The notes below the pieces were generated by a model that worked only from the letters and a program-made list of their open reading frames with translations, was not told the DNA's origin and made no database searches. Below, in pieces: positions 1 to 8,226 of a DNA stretch of 64,000 nucleotides (position 1 is its first letter; each line of letters opens with the position of its first letter). Position numbers and translations under genes: made by a program. Source of the stretch: Williamsia maris (GTDB taxonomy: Bacteria > Actinomycetota > Actinomycetes > Mycobacteriales > Mycobacteriaceae); the NCBI RefSeq assembly GCF_024171815.1, contig NZ_JAMTCJ010000001.1:248001-312000 (forward strand), read 5' to 3'.

Positions 1-282
1 GTTGCTCACGGTCTTGCCGTCGATACCGCCCCGGCTACCGGAGTTCGGCTTCCAGTCCGTCGGGGTCTCGGGTAGCCGGATGGGGAACGACATCGTCTGG
101 GCGTCGGCGGTCAGGCCGGCGGTCACGTCGTAGGCGGGGGTCTTGTCGTCGCGCGCCCCGCCGGTCAGACCGACCGAACAGTTACCCGAGACGACCGCGA
201 TCACCGCACAGATCGCGATGAGCGGGATCAGCGACCAGATCATGTCTTTGTGATCGGTCAGTATCCGGGGTTTGGCAGCCAC
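1..282 (-). CDS. DUF4245 family membrane-anchored protein (3' part beyond window)
   Basis: Reads leftward off the start of the window, so only about the first 94 residues are present. It opens with a short basic segment containing DHKDMIWSLIP, followed by one hydrophobic helix (IAVICAVIAVVSG) and then a soluble extracytoplasmic part, the plan of DUF4245 proteins. In Mycobacterium the homologue (Rv1100) also lies next to glpX, which supports the call. Function is unknown; it is probably an envelope-anchored protein. I chose the GTG at 282; an in-frame GTG at 297 is also possible. It is divergent from glpX, with about 90 bp of shared control region. Confidence 0.75.
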   Translation of the reverse strand, partial: MAAKPRILTDHKDMIWSLIPLIAICAVIAVVSGNCSVGLTGGARDDKTPAYDVTAGLTADAQTMSFPIRLPETPTDWKPNSGSRGGIDGKTVSN

Positions 283-371
283 GAGACCAGTATCCACGCA
301 CGCCCATGAAAGGATGAGCACCACACCCGCCGTGGGCTCCCACCACGCGCGACCGAGCACTGGAGGCCTCC

Positions 372-1376
372 ATGTCCGACCCCGTCCGCTCCCCGCAAGC
401 CCCGGATCGAAATCTGGCGATGGAGCTGGTCCGGGTGACCGAGGCAGCGGCGCTCGCGGCCGGACGCTGGGTCGGACGCGGCGACAAGAACGGCGGCGAC
501 GGCGCGGCGGTCGACGCGATGCGCCAGCTGCTGTCGACAGTGTCGATGCGCGGCGTCGTGGTCATCGGCGAGGGCGAGAAGGACGAGGCCCCGATGCTCT
601 ACAACGGCGAAGAGGTCGGGAACGGCGAGGGACCCGAGGTCGACGTCGCCGTCGACCCGATCGACGGCACCACGCTGATGGCCGAGGGCCGCCCGAACTC
701 CATCGCGGTTATCGCGGTGTCCGAGCGCGGCACCATGTACGACCCGTCCGCGGTGTTCTACATGGAGAAGATCGCCGTCGGCCCGGAGGCCGCGGGCGCC
801 ATCGACATCAACCAGTCCGTCGAGTGGAACGTCACCTCGGTGGCCAAGGCCAAGAACATCGCCGTCGCCGACACGACCGTCGTCGTGCTCGACCGTCCCC
901 GTCACGCCGATCTGATCGGCGAGATCCGCGCTGCGGGCGCCAAGGTGCGGCTCATCTCCGACGGTGACGTCGCCGGTGCGATCGCCGCCGCGCAGGCGGA
1001 GAGCTCGGTGGACATGCTGATGGGCATCGGTGGCACGCCCGAGGGCATCATCACCGCCGTCGCGATGAAGTGCATGGGCGGCGAGATCCAGGGCAAACTG
1101 TGGCCACAGACCGAGGCCGAGCGCCAGAAGGCGCTCGACGCCGGCCTCGAACTCGACCAGAAGCTGACCACCAACGACCTGGTCAAGGGCGAGAACATGT
1201 TCTTCTGCGCGACCGGCGTCACCAACGGCGACATGCTGCGTGGCGTGAGCTACCGCTCGACCGGCGCCACCACCCGCTCGCTGGTGATGCGGTCGAAGTC
1301 CGGGACGATCCGACGGATCGAGGGCTTCCACCAGGTGGACAAGCTGCGTGAATTCGCGACCATCGACTTCGGTTAA
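372..1376 (+). CDS. glpX: class II fructose-1,6-bisphosphatase GlpX
   Basis: 334 residues, the usual length for actinobacterial GlpX. It hydrolyses fructose-1,6-bisphosphate to fructose-6-phosphate in the cytoplasm, the committed step of gluconeogenesis. Family metal- and phosphate-binding signatures are present: [12 protein letters not shown] at about residues 65-76 and VDPIDGTT at 94-101. The ATG at 372 has a GGAGG ribosome site five bases upstream; that site and the next five bases form GGAGGCCTCC. It lies 11 bp before fumC on the same strand, so the two are likely co-transcribed, as in Mycobacterium (Rv1099c-Rv1098c). Confidence 0.96.
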   Translation: MSDPVRSPQAPDRNLAMELVRVTEAAALAAGRWVGRGDKNGGDGAAVDAMRQLLSTVSMRGVVVIGEGEKDEAPMLYNGEEVGNGEGPEVDVAVDPIDGTTLMAEGRPNSIAVIAVSERGTMYDPSAVFYMEKIAVGPEAAGAIDINQSVEWNVTSVAKAKNIAVADTTVVVLDRPRHADLIGEIRAAGAKVRLISDGDVAGAIAAAQAESSVDMLMGIGGTPEGIITAVAMKCMGGEIQGKLWPQTEAERQKALDAGLELDQKLTTNDLVKGENMFFCATGVTNGDMLRGVSYRSTGATTRSLVMRSKSGTIRRIEGFHQVDKLREFATIDFG

Positions 1377-1387
1377 GGTCGTTGTCC

Positions 1388-2806
1388 ATGAGTGATTCTG
1401 ACGCCGACGGCACACCGCAGTTCCGTATCGAACACGACACCATGGGCGAGGTCCGGGTACCCATCGACGCACTGTGGCGGGCCCAGACCCAGCGTGCGGT
1501 CGAGAACTTCCCGATCTCCCACCGCCCGCTGGAGCGCACGCAGATCCGCGCGATGGGGCTGCTCAAGTCCGCGTGCGCGCAGGTGAACAAGGATCTCGGG
1601 TTGCTCGACGCCGAGAAGGCCGACGCGATCATCGCCGCCGCCGCCGAGATCGCCTCCGGTGCGCACGACGACCAGTTCCCGATCGACGTGTTCCAGACCG
1701 GCTCGGGCACCAGCTCGAACATGAACGCCAACGAGGTCATCGCCTCGATCGCGAAGGCCGCCGGTGTCGAGGTGCACCCCAACGACCACGTCAACATGTC
1801 GCAGTCGTCGAACGACACCTTCCCCACCGCAACCCATGTGGCCGCGACCGAGGCCGCGGCGACCGACCTGATCCCCGCACTCGAGCACCTGCACGAGGCC
1901 CTCGCGGCCAAGGCCATCGAATGGCGTGAGGTCGTCAAGTCCGGTCGCACCCACCTGATGGACGCCGTCCCGGTCACCTTGGGTCAGGAGTTCGGTGGTT
2001 ACGCCCGCCAGATCGAGGCCGGGGTCGAGCGCGTGCAGGCCTGCCTGGTCCGCGTCGGCGAACTGCCCATCGGCGGCACCGCCGTCGGCACCGGGCTCAA
2101 CGCGCCCGACGAGTTCGGCACCAAGGTCGTCGCCGACCTGGTCAAACAGACCGGCGTGCAGCATCTCTCGCTGGCCGTCGACAACTTCGAGGCGCAGGCC
2201 GCGCGCGACGGGCTCGTCGAGCTGTCCGGCGTTCTCAAGACCGTCGCGGTGTCGCTGACCAAGATCGCCAACGACGTCCGCTGGATGGGATCGGGGCCGC
2301 TGACCGGTCTCGGCGAGATCCGGCTCCCCGATCTTCAGCCCGGCAGTTCGATCATGCCCGGCAAGGTCAATCCCGTTCTCCCCGAGGCGGTCACGCAGGT
2401 CGCGGCGCAGGTCATCGGCAACGACGCCGCGGTCACCTGGGGCGGCGGCAACGGTGCGTTCGAGCTCAACGTCTACATCCCGATGATGGCCCGCAACGTC
2501 CTCGAGTCACTGAAGCTGTTGGCCAACGTCTCCCACCTGTTCGCCGACCGGTGCATCGCCGGCCTGGAGGCCAACGTCGACCATCTCAAGACCCTCGCCG
2601 AGAGCTCCCCGTCGATCGTGACGCCGCTCAACAGCGCGATCGGGTACGAGGAGGCCGCCGCGGTCGCCAAGCAGGCCCTCAAGGAGGGCAAGACGATTCG
2701 TCAGACGGTGATCGATCGCGGTCTCATCGGCGACACGCTGAGCGAGGCCGAGCTCGACAACCGGCTCGACGTGCTGAAGATGGCCAACCTCGACCACAAG
2801 CGCTGA
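1388..2806 (+). CDS. fumC: class II fumarate hydratase
   Basis: 472 residues. Converts fumarate to malate in the TCA cycle; class II fumarases are oxygen-stable, iron-free homotetramers. The fumarase/aspartase superfamily signature [11 protein letters not shown] is at residues 319-329, and the upstream motifs [14 protein letters not shown] and SSNDTFPTA are intact. I chose the ATG at 1388, nine bases after AAGG, over the in-frame TTG at 1382. It follows glpX by 11 bp, placing a gluconeogenic and a TCA enzyme in one operon. A very strong hairpin follows the stop codon. Confidence 0.95.
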   Translation: MSDSDADGTPQFRIEHDTMGEVRVPIDALWRAQTQRAVENFPISHRPLERTQIRAMGLLKSACAQVNKDLGLLDAEKADAIIAAAAEIASGAHDDQFPIDVFQTGSGTSSNMNANEVIASIAKAAGVEVHPNDHVNMSQSSNDTFPTATHVAATEAAATDLIPALEHLHEALAAKAIEWREVVKSGRTHLMDAVPVTLGQEFGGYARQIEAGVERVQACLVRVGELPIGGTAVGTGLNAPDEFGTKVVADLVKQTGVQHLSLAVDNFEAQAARDGLVELSGVLKTVAVSLTKIANDVRWMGSGPLTGLGEIRLPDLQPGSSIMPGKVNPVLPEAVTQVAAQVIGNDAAVTWGGGNGAFELNVYIPMMARNVLESLKLLANVSHLFADRCIAGLEANVDHLKTLAESSPSIVTPLNSAIGYEEAAAVAKQALKEGKTIRQTVIDRGLIGDTLSEAELDNRLDVLKMANLDHKR

Positions 2807-2822
2807 GCGCTGCGGGACCGTT

Positions 2823-2886
2823 CCCGCGACTCGAATCCGTTACCGCGACCGAGATCTCGGTCGCGGTAACGGATTTGTGTCGCGGG
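2823..2886. terminator. 64-nt near-perfect hairpin between convergent genes
   Basis: Bases 2834-2854 and 2855-2875 are exact reverse complements (42-bp perfect palindrome), and an outer arm CCCGCGAC (2823-2830) pairs with GTCGCGGG (2879-2886) across a three-base internal mismatch. It lies between the ends of fumC (+) and the small membrane gene (-). No U-run follows on either strand. I infer a bidirectional terminator or 3'-end stabiliser. Confidence 0.7.
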
Positions 2887-2891
2887 AGGCC

Positions 2892-3242
2892 TCAGAGGAA
2901 CACCGCCTCACTGCGATAGCAGAGGAAGGCGAGCAGCGCGACGACCACCGCACGCACCAGGTCGGCCTGCCTGCCGCGCAGCCGACCGGCGAGAGTCATG
3001 CCCACCGGGACGATCGCGGCCGCGGTGACCGCGTACCCGGCGAATACTGTCGGGCGTGCAGGCGGCGTGCCGGTCACCCATGCCACCAGACCGGTTGCCA
3101 GCCAGGCGGTCACGGCCACCCAGAGCATCGTGATGGGCAGTGTGGACGGCGCCGTGGCCGGTCCGAGCACCGCCCGTCCGAGGAACCACAGCCCGGCCGC
3201 GCCCGCCCAGATGATCACCGCGAGGGCGACCGTCTGGTTCAT
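2892..3242 (-). CDS. small four-helix membrane protein downstream of PepSY gene
   Basis: 116 residues, starting MNQTVALAVIIWAG. Four hydrophobic segments fill nearly the whole chain, so it is an integral membrane protein; I recognise no catalytic motif or named family. Its ATG overlaps the stop of the PepSY gene in an ATGA arrangement (3239-3242), so the two are translationally coupled and probably act together. Being in that transcript, it should share the IdeR-type iron control. A role in iron acquisition or heme/siderophore handling is inference from context only. Confidence 0.7.
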   Translation of the reverse strand: MNQTVALAVIIWAGAAGLWFLGRAVLGPATAPSTLPITMLWVAVTAWLATGLVAWVTGTPPARPTVFAGYAVTAAAIVPVGMTLAGRLRGRQADLVRAVVVALLAFLCYRSEAVFL

Positions 3243-4465
3243 GCCCCGGCGGGAGCAGAACGGCCGGCGTCCCGCGCCGCGCGAGCCTGCTTCTTGCGCT
3301 TGGTGGTTCCCCGTCGGAACAGCCAGGTCGACACCCCGGTGATCATCAACATCAGCGGGGTGAGGCCGAACAGGAACCACAGCGACCGCCACCACGGGTT
3401 GACCGAGACGCCGTAGTGCAGCATCGGTTGGGCCCACTGCTCGATGATCTCGGTGGAGAGACCGTCCGGGGTCCCGCTCATCACCTTCACGTCGGTCGCG
3501 TCGTGGGCGTCGACCCCGACCGAGCGGTTGCCGTGGTAGGTCGGGCTGTGGGCCCACAGGTCGGCGTCCGTCCCGTCGGGTCCGCGGTCGAGGAGAGTGA
3601 AGCCGTAGTAGCCGTCCGTGTCGGCCGGTAACGTCACCGCCGTCACCACGGAACCGGGGAACGCCGAGGTCGCCGCCGCGGAGGCTGCGGCGAGGGTGAT
3701 GCCGGGGCCGGTCGTCCCCGACGGTTCCATCTCGTAGGCGTCGTCGGCTGCCGCGGTTCCTCCGGTCGTCGAGTACCAGAGGTCGGTGACGGCGGGGATC
3801 TCGAAGTTCATCCCGGTCAGCGCCCAGACGAGCAACGCCGGAGCGGCGACGATACCGATGACGTTGTGCAGGTCGTAGTCACGGGCGAAGCGGCCCCGTC
3901 CGAGCCGCACCCGGAAACCGTGGCGCCACTTCCGGATTCCCGGCCACCACAGGACGAATCCGCTGATCGCCAGGACCAACAGCAGCAGGCCCGTGCCGGC
4001 GAGGATCAGTCCGCCCCACGTCATGTCCGCGGTCGCCGCGAACCCGGCCAACGGCGACGCCTCGTTCAACCAGGGCAGGTATCCGGGGTAGGCCTCGCAG
4101 GTGAGACCGCAGTCGTGCACGTTGACTCCGAACCCGATGACGCCGCCGTAGATGTCACCGTGACCGTTGATCGCGCCGGTCCCCGCGTCCACGAAGTAGG
4201 CCTCGTTGGATGTCGCGTCGTCGGAGAACAGAACGTACACACCGTCTTTCTCGGATGCGTACGACGTGGCGAACCCGGGGTCGGCGGCGCGTACAGCGTC
4301 GAAGGCCGCTGCGAAACCCACCGGCCGCTCGGCCGCGGTCGACGCGAACAGGTCGGAGTTGGTGGCCCTGAGGAGTTCCGGCGCGTAGACGAGGGAGGCA
4401 CCGGTGGTGCAGACCACCACCAGGACGAGTCCGAGGACGAGCGAGGACCACCGGTGCGCCAGCAC
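3239..4465 (-). CDS. PepSY-associated transmembrane protein, iron-regulated; N-terminal frameshift suspected
   Basis: The body is a PepSY-associated TM protein: TM1 in HRWSSLVLGLVLVVVCTTGA, an extracytoplasmic PepSY-like domain, TM2 near GGLILAGTGLLLLVLAISGFVLWWP, TM3 in NVIGIVAAPALLVWALTGM, and a C-terminal helix before a basic tail. Such proteins are linked to siderophore or ferric reduction and metal uptake. In this frame the only start is GTG at 4465, just before TM1. A leaderless ATG at 4575 begins a plausible basic cytoplasmic tail (MSDVVLDPPGLTEP, then RPRARKRRTRK) in another frame, and one missing base near 4465-4480 would join the two. So either the gene is shortened or frameshifted, or there is a sequence error. 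An iron box lies at 4582-4600. Confidence 0.8.
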   Translation of the reverse strand: MLAHRWSSLVLGLVLVVVCTTGASLVYAPELLRATNSDLFASTAAERPVGFAAAFDAVRAADPGFATSYASEKDGVYVLFSDDATSNEAYFVDAGTGAINGHGDIYGGVIGFGVNVHDCGLTCEAYPGYLPWLNEASPLAGFAATADMTWGGLILAGTGLLLLVLAISGFVLWWPGIRKWRHGFRVRLGRGRFARDYDLHNVIGIVAAPALLVWALTGMNFEIPAVTDLWYSTTGGTAAADDAYEMEPSGTTGPGITLAAASAAATSAFPGSVVTAVTLPADTDGYYGFTLLDRGPDGTDADLWAHSPTYHGNRSVGVDAHDATDVKVMSGTPDGLSTEIIEQWAQPMLHYGVSVNPWWRSLWFLFGLTPLMLMITGVSTWLFRRGTTKRKKQARAARDAGRSAPAGA

Positions 4466-4581
4466 CAGACCCTGCGAACGGGTTTGCGGGTGCGCCGTTT
4501 TCGTGCGCGCGGTCTCGGCACACGGGCAACCACGGGCTCGGTGAGGCCTGGAGGATCCAGGACGACGTCGGACATAGCTGG

Positions 4582-4600
4582 TTAGGCTAGCAGTACCTAA
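4582..4600. promoter_or_regulatory. IdeR/DtxR-type iron box
   Basis: TTAGGCTAGCAGTACCTAA is a 19-bp imperfect palindrome matching the IdeR/DtxR consensus TTAGGTTAGGCTAACCTAA at both ends (TTAGG...CCTAA). It lies six bases before the ATG at 4575, overlapping the expected -10 region of a leaderless PepSY transcript. Established knowledge: Fe(II)-loaded IdeR represses by covering such promoters, so the PepSY operon should be induced under iron limitation. Confidence 0.8.
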
Positions 4601-4638
4601 CTCGACTCCCCACCCTGTGAAAGCGGCGGGATCGCCCG

Positions 4639-5688
4639 CTAGCGGCGCAGCAGGTCGAACGTGGGCTTTCGCTTGTAGTCGTAGGTCAGCAGGGCCCCGA
4701 AGCGGGTCTCCCGATTCGCCAGTGACTGCGGATCGCCCGCCGTGTCCCGGATGCTGTAGATGAACGCCGGTCCGGAGTACGGCAGACGGGCCAGGAACGC
4801 CAACGTGTCGCGGATCTGGTCGCGCTGCTGGATCGGGGTGTTGCCGCCGAAACGCGGGCCGTTCGTGGGCGCGCCGAACTCGGTGAACCAGATCTTCTTC
4901 CCGCCGTCGCCGTTGCGCGACATGATCGCGTGGACCACCGCGATGTCGGAGATCCCGTTCTCCTGGTTGGCGCGCAGTCCACCCGGGAAGGTGTACGGGT
5001 GCATGGCCGCCGCGTCGAAGAAGCCCTTGGCCCCGTAGCGGTACATCGCCTGGATGAAGGCCGGCGGTGAGAGCGCCCCGATCTGACGGCTCAGGCCGGC
5101 CGCGATCACGGTCGCGCGCGGCTGGACACGCTTGATCGCCGGGTAGGCGGCGCGGAGCAACTGGGTGTACTTCAACGCCGGATTGGGCACGTTGCCGAAG
5201 AACAGCGGGAGGTTGGGCTCGTTCCAGATCTCCCAGTTCGACACCCGCCCCTGGTACCGCTGTGCCGCACGCGAGGTGAACACGGCGAAGTCGTTGACGT
5301 TGGCCGGGGGTGCGGTCCGGAGGAGACCGCCGCCCTGCAGGATCGGGGTGTAGGCGATCACGGCCAGGACCGTGAGGCCACGCGCACGGGCCGCGTTGAT
5401 GACCCGGTCGGAGGTGCTCCAGTTGTAGACGCCGGGGCCGGTCTCGATCTGGCTGCGGTCGACACCGACACGCAACCACCGGGCACCGGTCGCCGCGACG
5501 GCGTCGAGTTCGCGGTTCAGGTCTCCCTGCGACAGCGCGAGCAGATCCGCACCACCGGAGAAGCCGTACCCGGCCGCCGGCGCGAGCGGTGCCGCCGATG
5601 CGGAGGGAACGGTCGAGAACCCGAGCGTGACCGCGAGGATCACGCCGGTGATGAGAGTTCGCAGAGAAAGCCGTGACATGCGGAACAT
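4639..5688 (-). CDS. secreted clan GH-A-type glycoside hydrolase
   Basis: 349 residues from the ATG at 5688, which has GGTGA seven bases upstream. An N-terminal signal peptide ends near SASAAPLAP. The rest has the (beta/alpha)8 plan of GH-A cellulase/xylosidase-like enzymes (GH5/GH39 neighbourhood). The acid/base Glu is in NWEIWNEPN (E157) and the nucleophile Glu in IWFTEFGAP (E270), spaced as in retaining clan GH-A enzymes. The substrate cannot be read from sequence; cell-wall arabinan/galactan or environmental plant polysaccharide are both possible. Reads codirectionally into the PepSY gene, but the iron box lies between them, so it is probably separately transcribed. Confidence 0.82.
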   Translation of the reverse strand: MFRMSRLSLRTLITGVILAVTLGFSTVPSASAAPLAPAAGYGFSGGADLLALSQGDLNRELDAVAATGARWLRVGVDRSQIETGPGVYNWSTSDRVINAARARGLTVLAVIAYTPILQGGGLLRTAPPANVNDFAVFTSRAAQRYQGRVSNWEIWNEPNLPLFFGNVPNPALKYTQLLRAAYPAIKRVQPRATVIAAGLSRQIGALSPPAFIQAMYRYGAKGFFDAAAMHPYTFPGGLRANQENGISDIAVVHAIMSRNGDGGKKIWFTEFGAPTNGPRFGGNTPIQQRDQIRDTLAFLARLPYSGPAFIYSIRDTAGDPQSLANRETRFGALLTYDYKRKPTFDLLRR

Positions 5689-5763
5689 TGTTACATCACC
5701 AGCGTGAATCCAGCGCATCGAAAGTGCAGGCTCACAGGAAAATCGGGAGCTTGGTCGGCAATG

Positions 5764-6471
5764 TCAGGCCTGGTTGGCGTTCAACCCGATCGTGATGACC
5801 GGATCCTTGCTCGGGTCGAGCCACTTGAGCACGGAGACCATCGTCGCCTTGTCCACCGCGACGCATCCCTGGGTCGGCGAGCCGTCGGTGACGTGCAGGA
5901 AGATGCCCGACGCGTAACCGGGACGGCGCTGCGGGTTGTGCGCGATGTTCACCGCGTAGTCGTAGACGGGGCCGCTGTCGTACAGGTTCTCACTGTCGCC
6001 GCCGGGGCTCTTCACCTGGCGGACGTGGGTGTTGTAGGTCGGGGACGACGGGAACTCGTCCCACCAGTCCTGTCGATCAGCCTGGAAATAGGGCAGTTTC
6101 GTGCCCGGGTTGGGCTGGCGACCGAAGGCCTGGTCGAAGGCGAAGGTGCCCTCGGGCGTGCGCGGCACGTTGTCCCGCGGAGCGCCGATCCCCTGCGAAC
6201 CGACGAACGCCTTGACCGGGCCGATGGTGGCCTTCCAGGCGCCGTCGACCTTGTCCCACGCGGTGAGGGTGGCGGTCGTGTCCGACCGCTCGTCGGACAT
6301 CACCGTGACCATCTGCGCGGTGCTCGGGAAATCCGCCGGCGAGACGACCGTCGCCGCGTTCGCAGGTGCCAACCCCACAGCACCCGACAACGCGGCCATC
6401 ATCACCACCCCGGCCGCGATAGCAGGAGACAACACACGCCACTTGAACAACTCTCGTAACTCGAACACCAT
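5764..6471 (-). CDS. secreted L,D-transpeptidase (YkuD-like) protein
   Basis: 235 residues from the ATG at 6471. A hydrophobic signal segment ends at about APANAATVV. The C-terminal half carries a YkuD-like catalytic pattern: His193 in IFLHVTDG and Cys203 in TQGCVAV, the His...[S/T]xGC arrangement used for peptidoglycan 3-3 cross-linking or for attaching proteins to peptidoglycan. The CVAV context after the Cys differs from the SHGC(I/V)R/N of classic YkuD, so it belongs to the divergent branch found widely in actinobacteria. It probably acts in the periplasm-like space on the cell wall. The preceding in-frame ATG at 6540 lies in a non-hydrophobic extension and is less likely. Confidence 0.8.
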   Translation of the reverse strand: MVFELRELFKWRVLSPAIAAGVVMMAALSGAVGLAPANAATVVSPADFPSTAQMVTVMSDERSDTTATLTAWDKVDGAWKATIGPVKAFVGSQGIGAPRDNVPRTPEGTFAFDQAFGRQPNPGTKLPYFQADRQDWWDEFPSSPTYNTHVRQVKSPGGDSENLYDSGPVYDYAVNIAHNPQRRPGYASGIFLHVTDGSPTQGCVAVDKATMVSVLKWLDPSKDPVITIGLNANQA

Positions 6472-6581
6472 AGAAGTATCCGGCCACGCCGGTCGATGAT
6501 CGATATCGACAGGGTCACAACACTGCACTGATACGGTCACCGACCGGCGTGGTGACGTGAGTCACGAGCCAACGGTCAGTT

Positions 6582-7880
6582 TCACGCTCCCGGCGCGAAC
6601 TCCTCCAGCATCTCCGTCACGAGCGCCGCGATCGGCGACCGCTCACTCCGGGTCAGCGTGATGTGCGCGAACAGCGGATGCCCCTTCAACTTCTCGATCA
6701 CCGCCGCGACCCCGTCGTGCCTGCCGACGCGGAGGTTGTCGCGCTGGGCGACGTCGTGGGTGAGGACCACCCGCGAGCCGGAGCCCAGACGCGAGAGCAC
6801 GGTGAGCAGGACGTTGCGTTCGAGCGACTGAGCCTCGTCGACGATGACGAACGAGTCGTGCAGCGACCGGCCGCGGATGTGCGTGAGCGGCAGGACCTCC
6901 AACATCCCCCGACTCAGCACCTCCTCGATCACCTCGGTGGATGCCAATCCCTCCAGGGTGTCGAACACGGCCTGCGCCCAGGGGCCCATCTTGTCCGATT
7001 CACTGCCGGGCAGGTACCCGAGATTTTGACCGCCCACGGCGTAGAGCGGACGGAACACGACGACCTTGCGCTGCGTGCGACGCTCGAGGACCGCCTCGAG
7101 TCCGGCGCACAGGGCCAGCGCCGACTTACCGGTGCCCGCCTTGCCGCCCATCGAGACGATCCCGACGCTCTCGTCGAGCAACAGATCGAGCGCGACCCGC
7201 TGCTCGGCCGACCGACCGCGCAGCCCGAACGCCTCGCGATCGCCGCGGACCAACTGCACCTGCTTGTCCGCGTTGACCCGGCCCAGTGCACTCGACGAAC
7301 CGCCGAGGAGTCGAACCCCGGTGTGGCACGGCAGTTCCCGGGCCACATCGACATCGGCCACACCCTCGGCGAACAGCCGGTCGATGTCGGTGGGGTCCAC
7401 CTCGACCTCGGTCATCCCCGCCCACCCCGACACCACCACGTCCTGGGCGTGGTACTCGTCGGCGGCCAGTCCCACCGCGCCTGCTTTCACCCGCAGCGGG
7501 GTGTCCTTGGACACCAGCACGACATCGTTGCCCTCGGCCCGAAGATTCAACGCACAGGCCAGGATTCGTGAGTCGTTGGTGTCGGTGCGGAAGCCGGCGG
7601 GCAGGACTGCGGGGTCGGTGTGGTTCAGCTCGACCTGAACGGTCCCGTCGTCGTCGCCGATCGGGACGGGGAGATCGAGGCGCCCGTGTTCGATTCGCAG
7701 ATCGTCGAGCATCCGCAACGACTCGCGCGCAAACCATCCCAGCTCGTGGTGATGCCGCTTGCCCTCGAGTTCGCTGATCACCACCAGCGGCAGGACGACG
7801 CGATGCTCGGCGAATCGCGTCACCGCCCACGGGTCGGACAGCAGCACGGAGGTGTCAAGGACATAAGTGCGTGTGGTCAC
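6582..7880 (-). CDS. phoH2: PhoH2-type protein: PIN ribonuclease fused to PhoH ATPase
   Basis: 432 residues, almost exactly the length of mycobacterial PhoH2 (Rv1095). The N-terminal PIN domain (about 1-150) has acidic nuclease positions such as D9 (YVLDTSVLL), E37, D103 (TNDSRI) and D126. The C-terminal PhoH ATPase has Walker [10 protein letters not shown] (245-253) and Walker B VIVDEAQ (345-351). Mycobacterial PhoH2 is reported as an ATP-dependent RNA unwinding and cleaving enzyme, coupled to an upstream small antitoxin (PhoAT). I chose GTG 7880, with GGAG six bases upstream. No convincing separate antitoxin frame is visible, although the reading frame stays open upstream to 8129. Confidence 0.92.
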   Translation of the reverse strand: MTTRTYVLDTSVLLSDPWAVTRFAEHRVVLPLVVISELEGKRHHHELGWFARESLRMLDDLRIEHGRLDLPVPIGDDDGTVQVELNHTDPAVLPAGFRTDTNDSRILACALNLRAEGNDVVLVSKDTPLRVKAGAVGLAADEYHAQDVVVSGWAGMTEVEVDPTDIDRLFAEGVADVDVARELPCHTGVRLLGGSSSALGRVNADKQVQLVRGDREAFGLRGRSAEQRVALDLLLDESVGIVSMGGKAGTGKSALALCAGLEAVLERRTQRKVVVFRPLYAVGGQNLGYLPGSESDKMGPWAQAVFDTLEGLASTEVIEEVLSRGMLEVLPLTHIRGRSLHDSFVIVDEAQSLERNVLLTVLSRLGSGSRVVLTHDVAQRDNLRVGRHDGVAAVIEKLKGHPLFAHITLTRSERSPIAALVTEMLEEFAPGA

Positions 7881-8226
7881 GAAGGGCTCCTCGGCCGGCA
7901 CGGCTCCCGTGCAAGCAGTTTCGACAGGACCGGGCCGGTACAGAGACCGGGGCCGGTCCCCTCGCGGTGTGTGAGGAAAACCACGAATAGAACCTCCCGG
8001 ACGGACCACTTCCCCGCGATCCGTCATTCGCCAAGCTACGCCCGGAGGACCCGGACTTCGCGTCATGCCGCCCGCGTGTCCGTGAACAACACGTAACGCG
8101 GTGAACCGCCGTGTTCGACCGGTGTTCATCCGGTGACGCGCGGACGATCCGAGTTCATGCGCGGGTCATCCACCCACCCCCGCAGCGACCCGCGACGGTC
8201 AACGCAACCTGGTCGGCTGGATCACC
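7881..8226. other. 346-bp divergent control region of phoH2 and phoD, with a 5'-UTR hairpin
   Basis: No gene is called here. On the minus strand the phoH2 frame stays open for about 83 codons, but without a convincing ribosome site or domain. The clearest element is an inverted repeat at 7927-7959 (GGACCGGGCCGGT paired with ACCGGGGCCGGTCC, one interior mismatch), which would form a hairpin in the phoH2 leader about 47-79 bases before its start. The part nearest phoD shows nothing distinct. Confidence 0.45.

Noticed and set aside
360-374. Palindrome GGAGGCCTCC before glpX
   Set aside because: It is the Shine-Dalgarno followed by its chance complement; it cannot fold on itself with no loop.
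258-1472. 404-codon open frame antisense to glpX
   Set aside because: Shadow frame of a high-GC gene; no family features, and glpX is unmistakable on the other strand.
3239-5479. 746-codon fusion of a GH-like part with PepSY
   Set aside because: The first half is a wrong-frame reading of the glycoside hydrolase gene; the true PepSY protein starts near 4465 or 4575.
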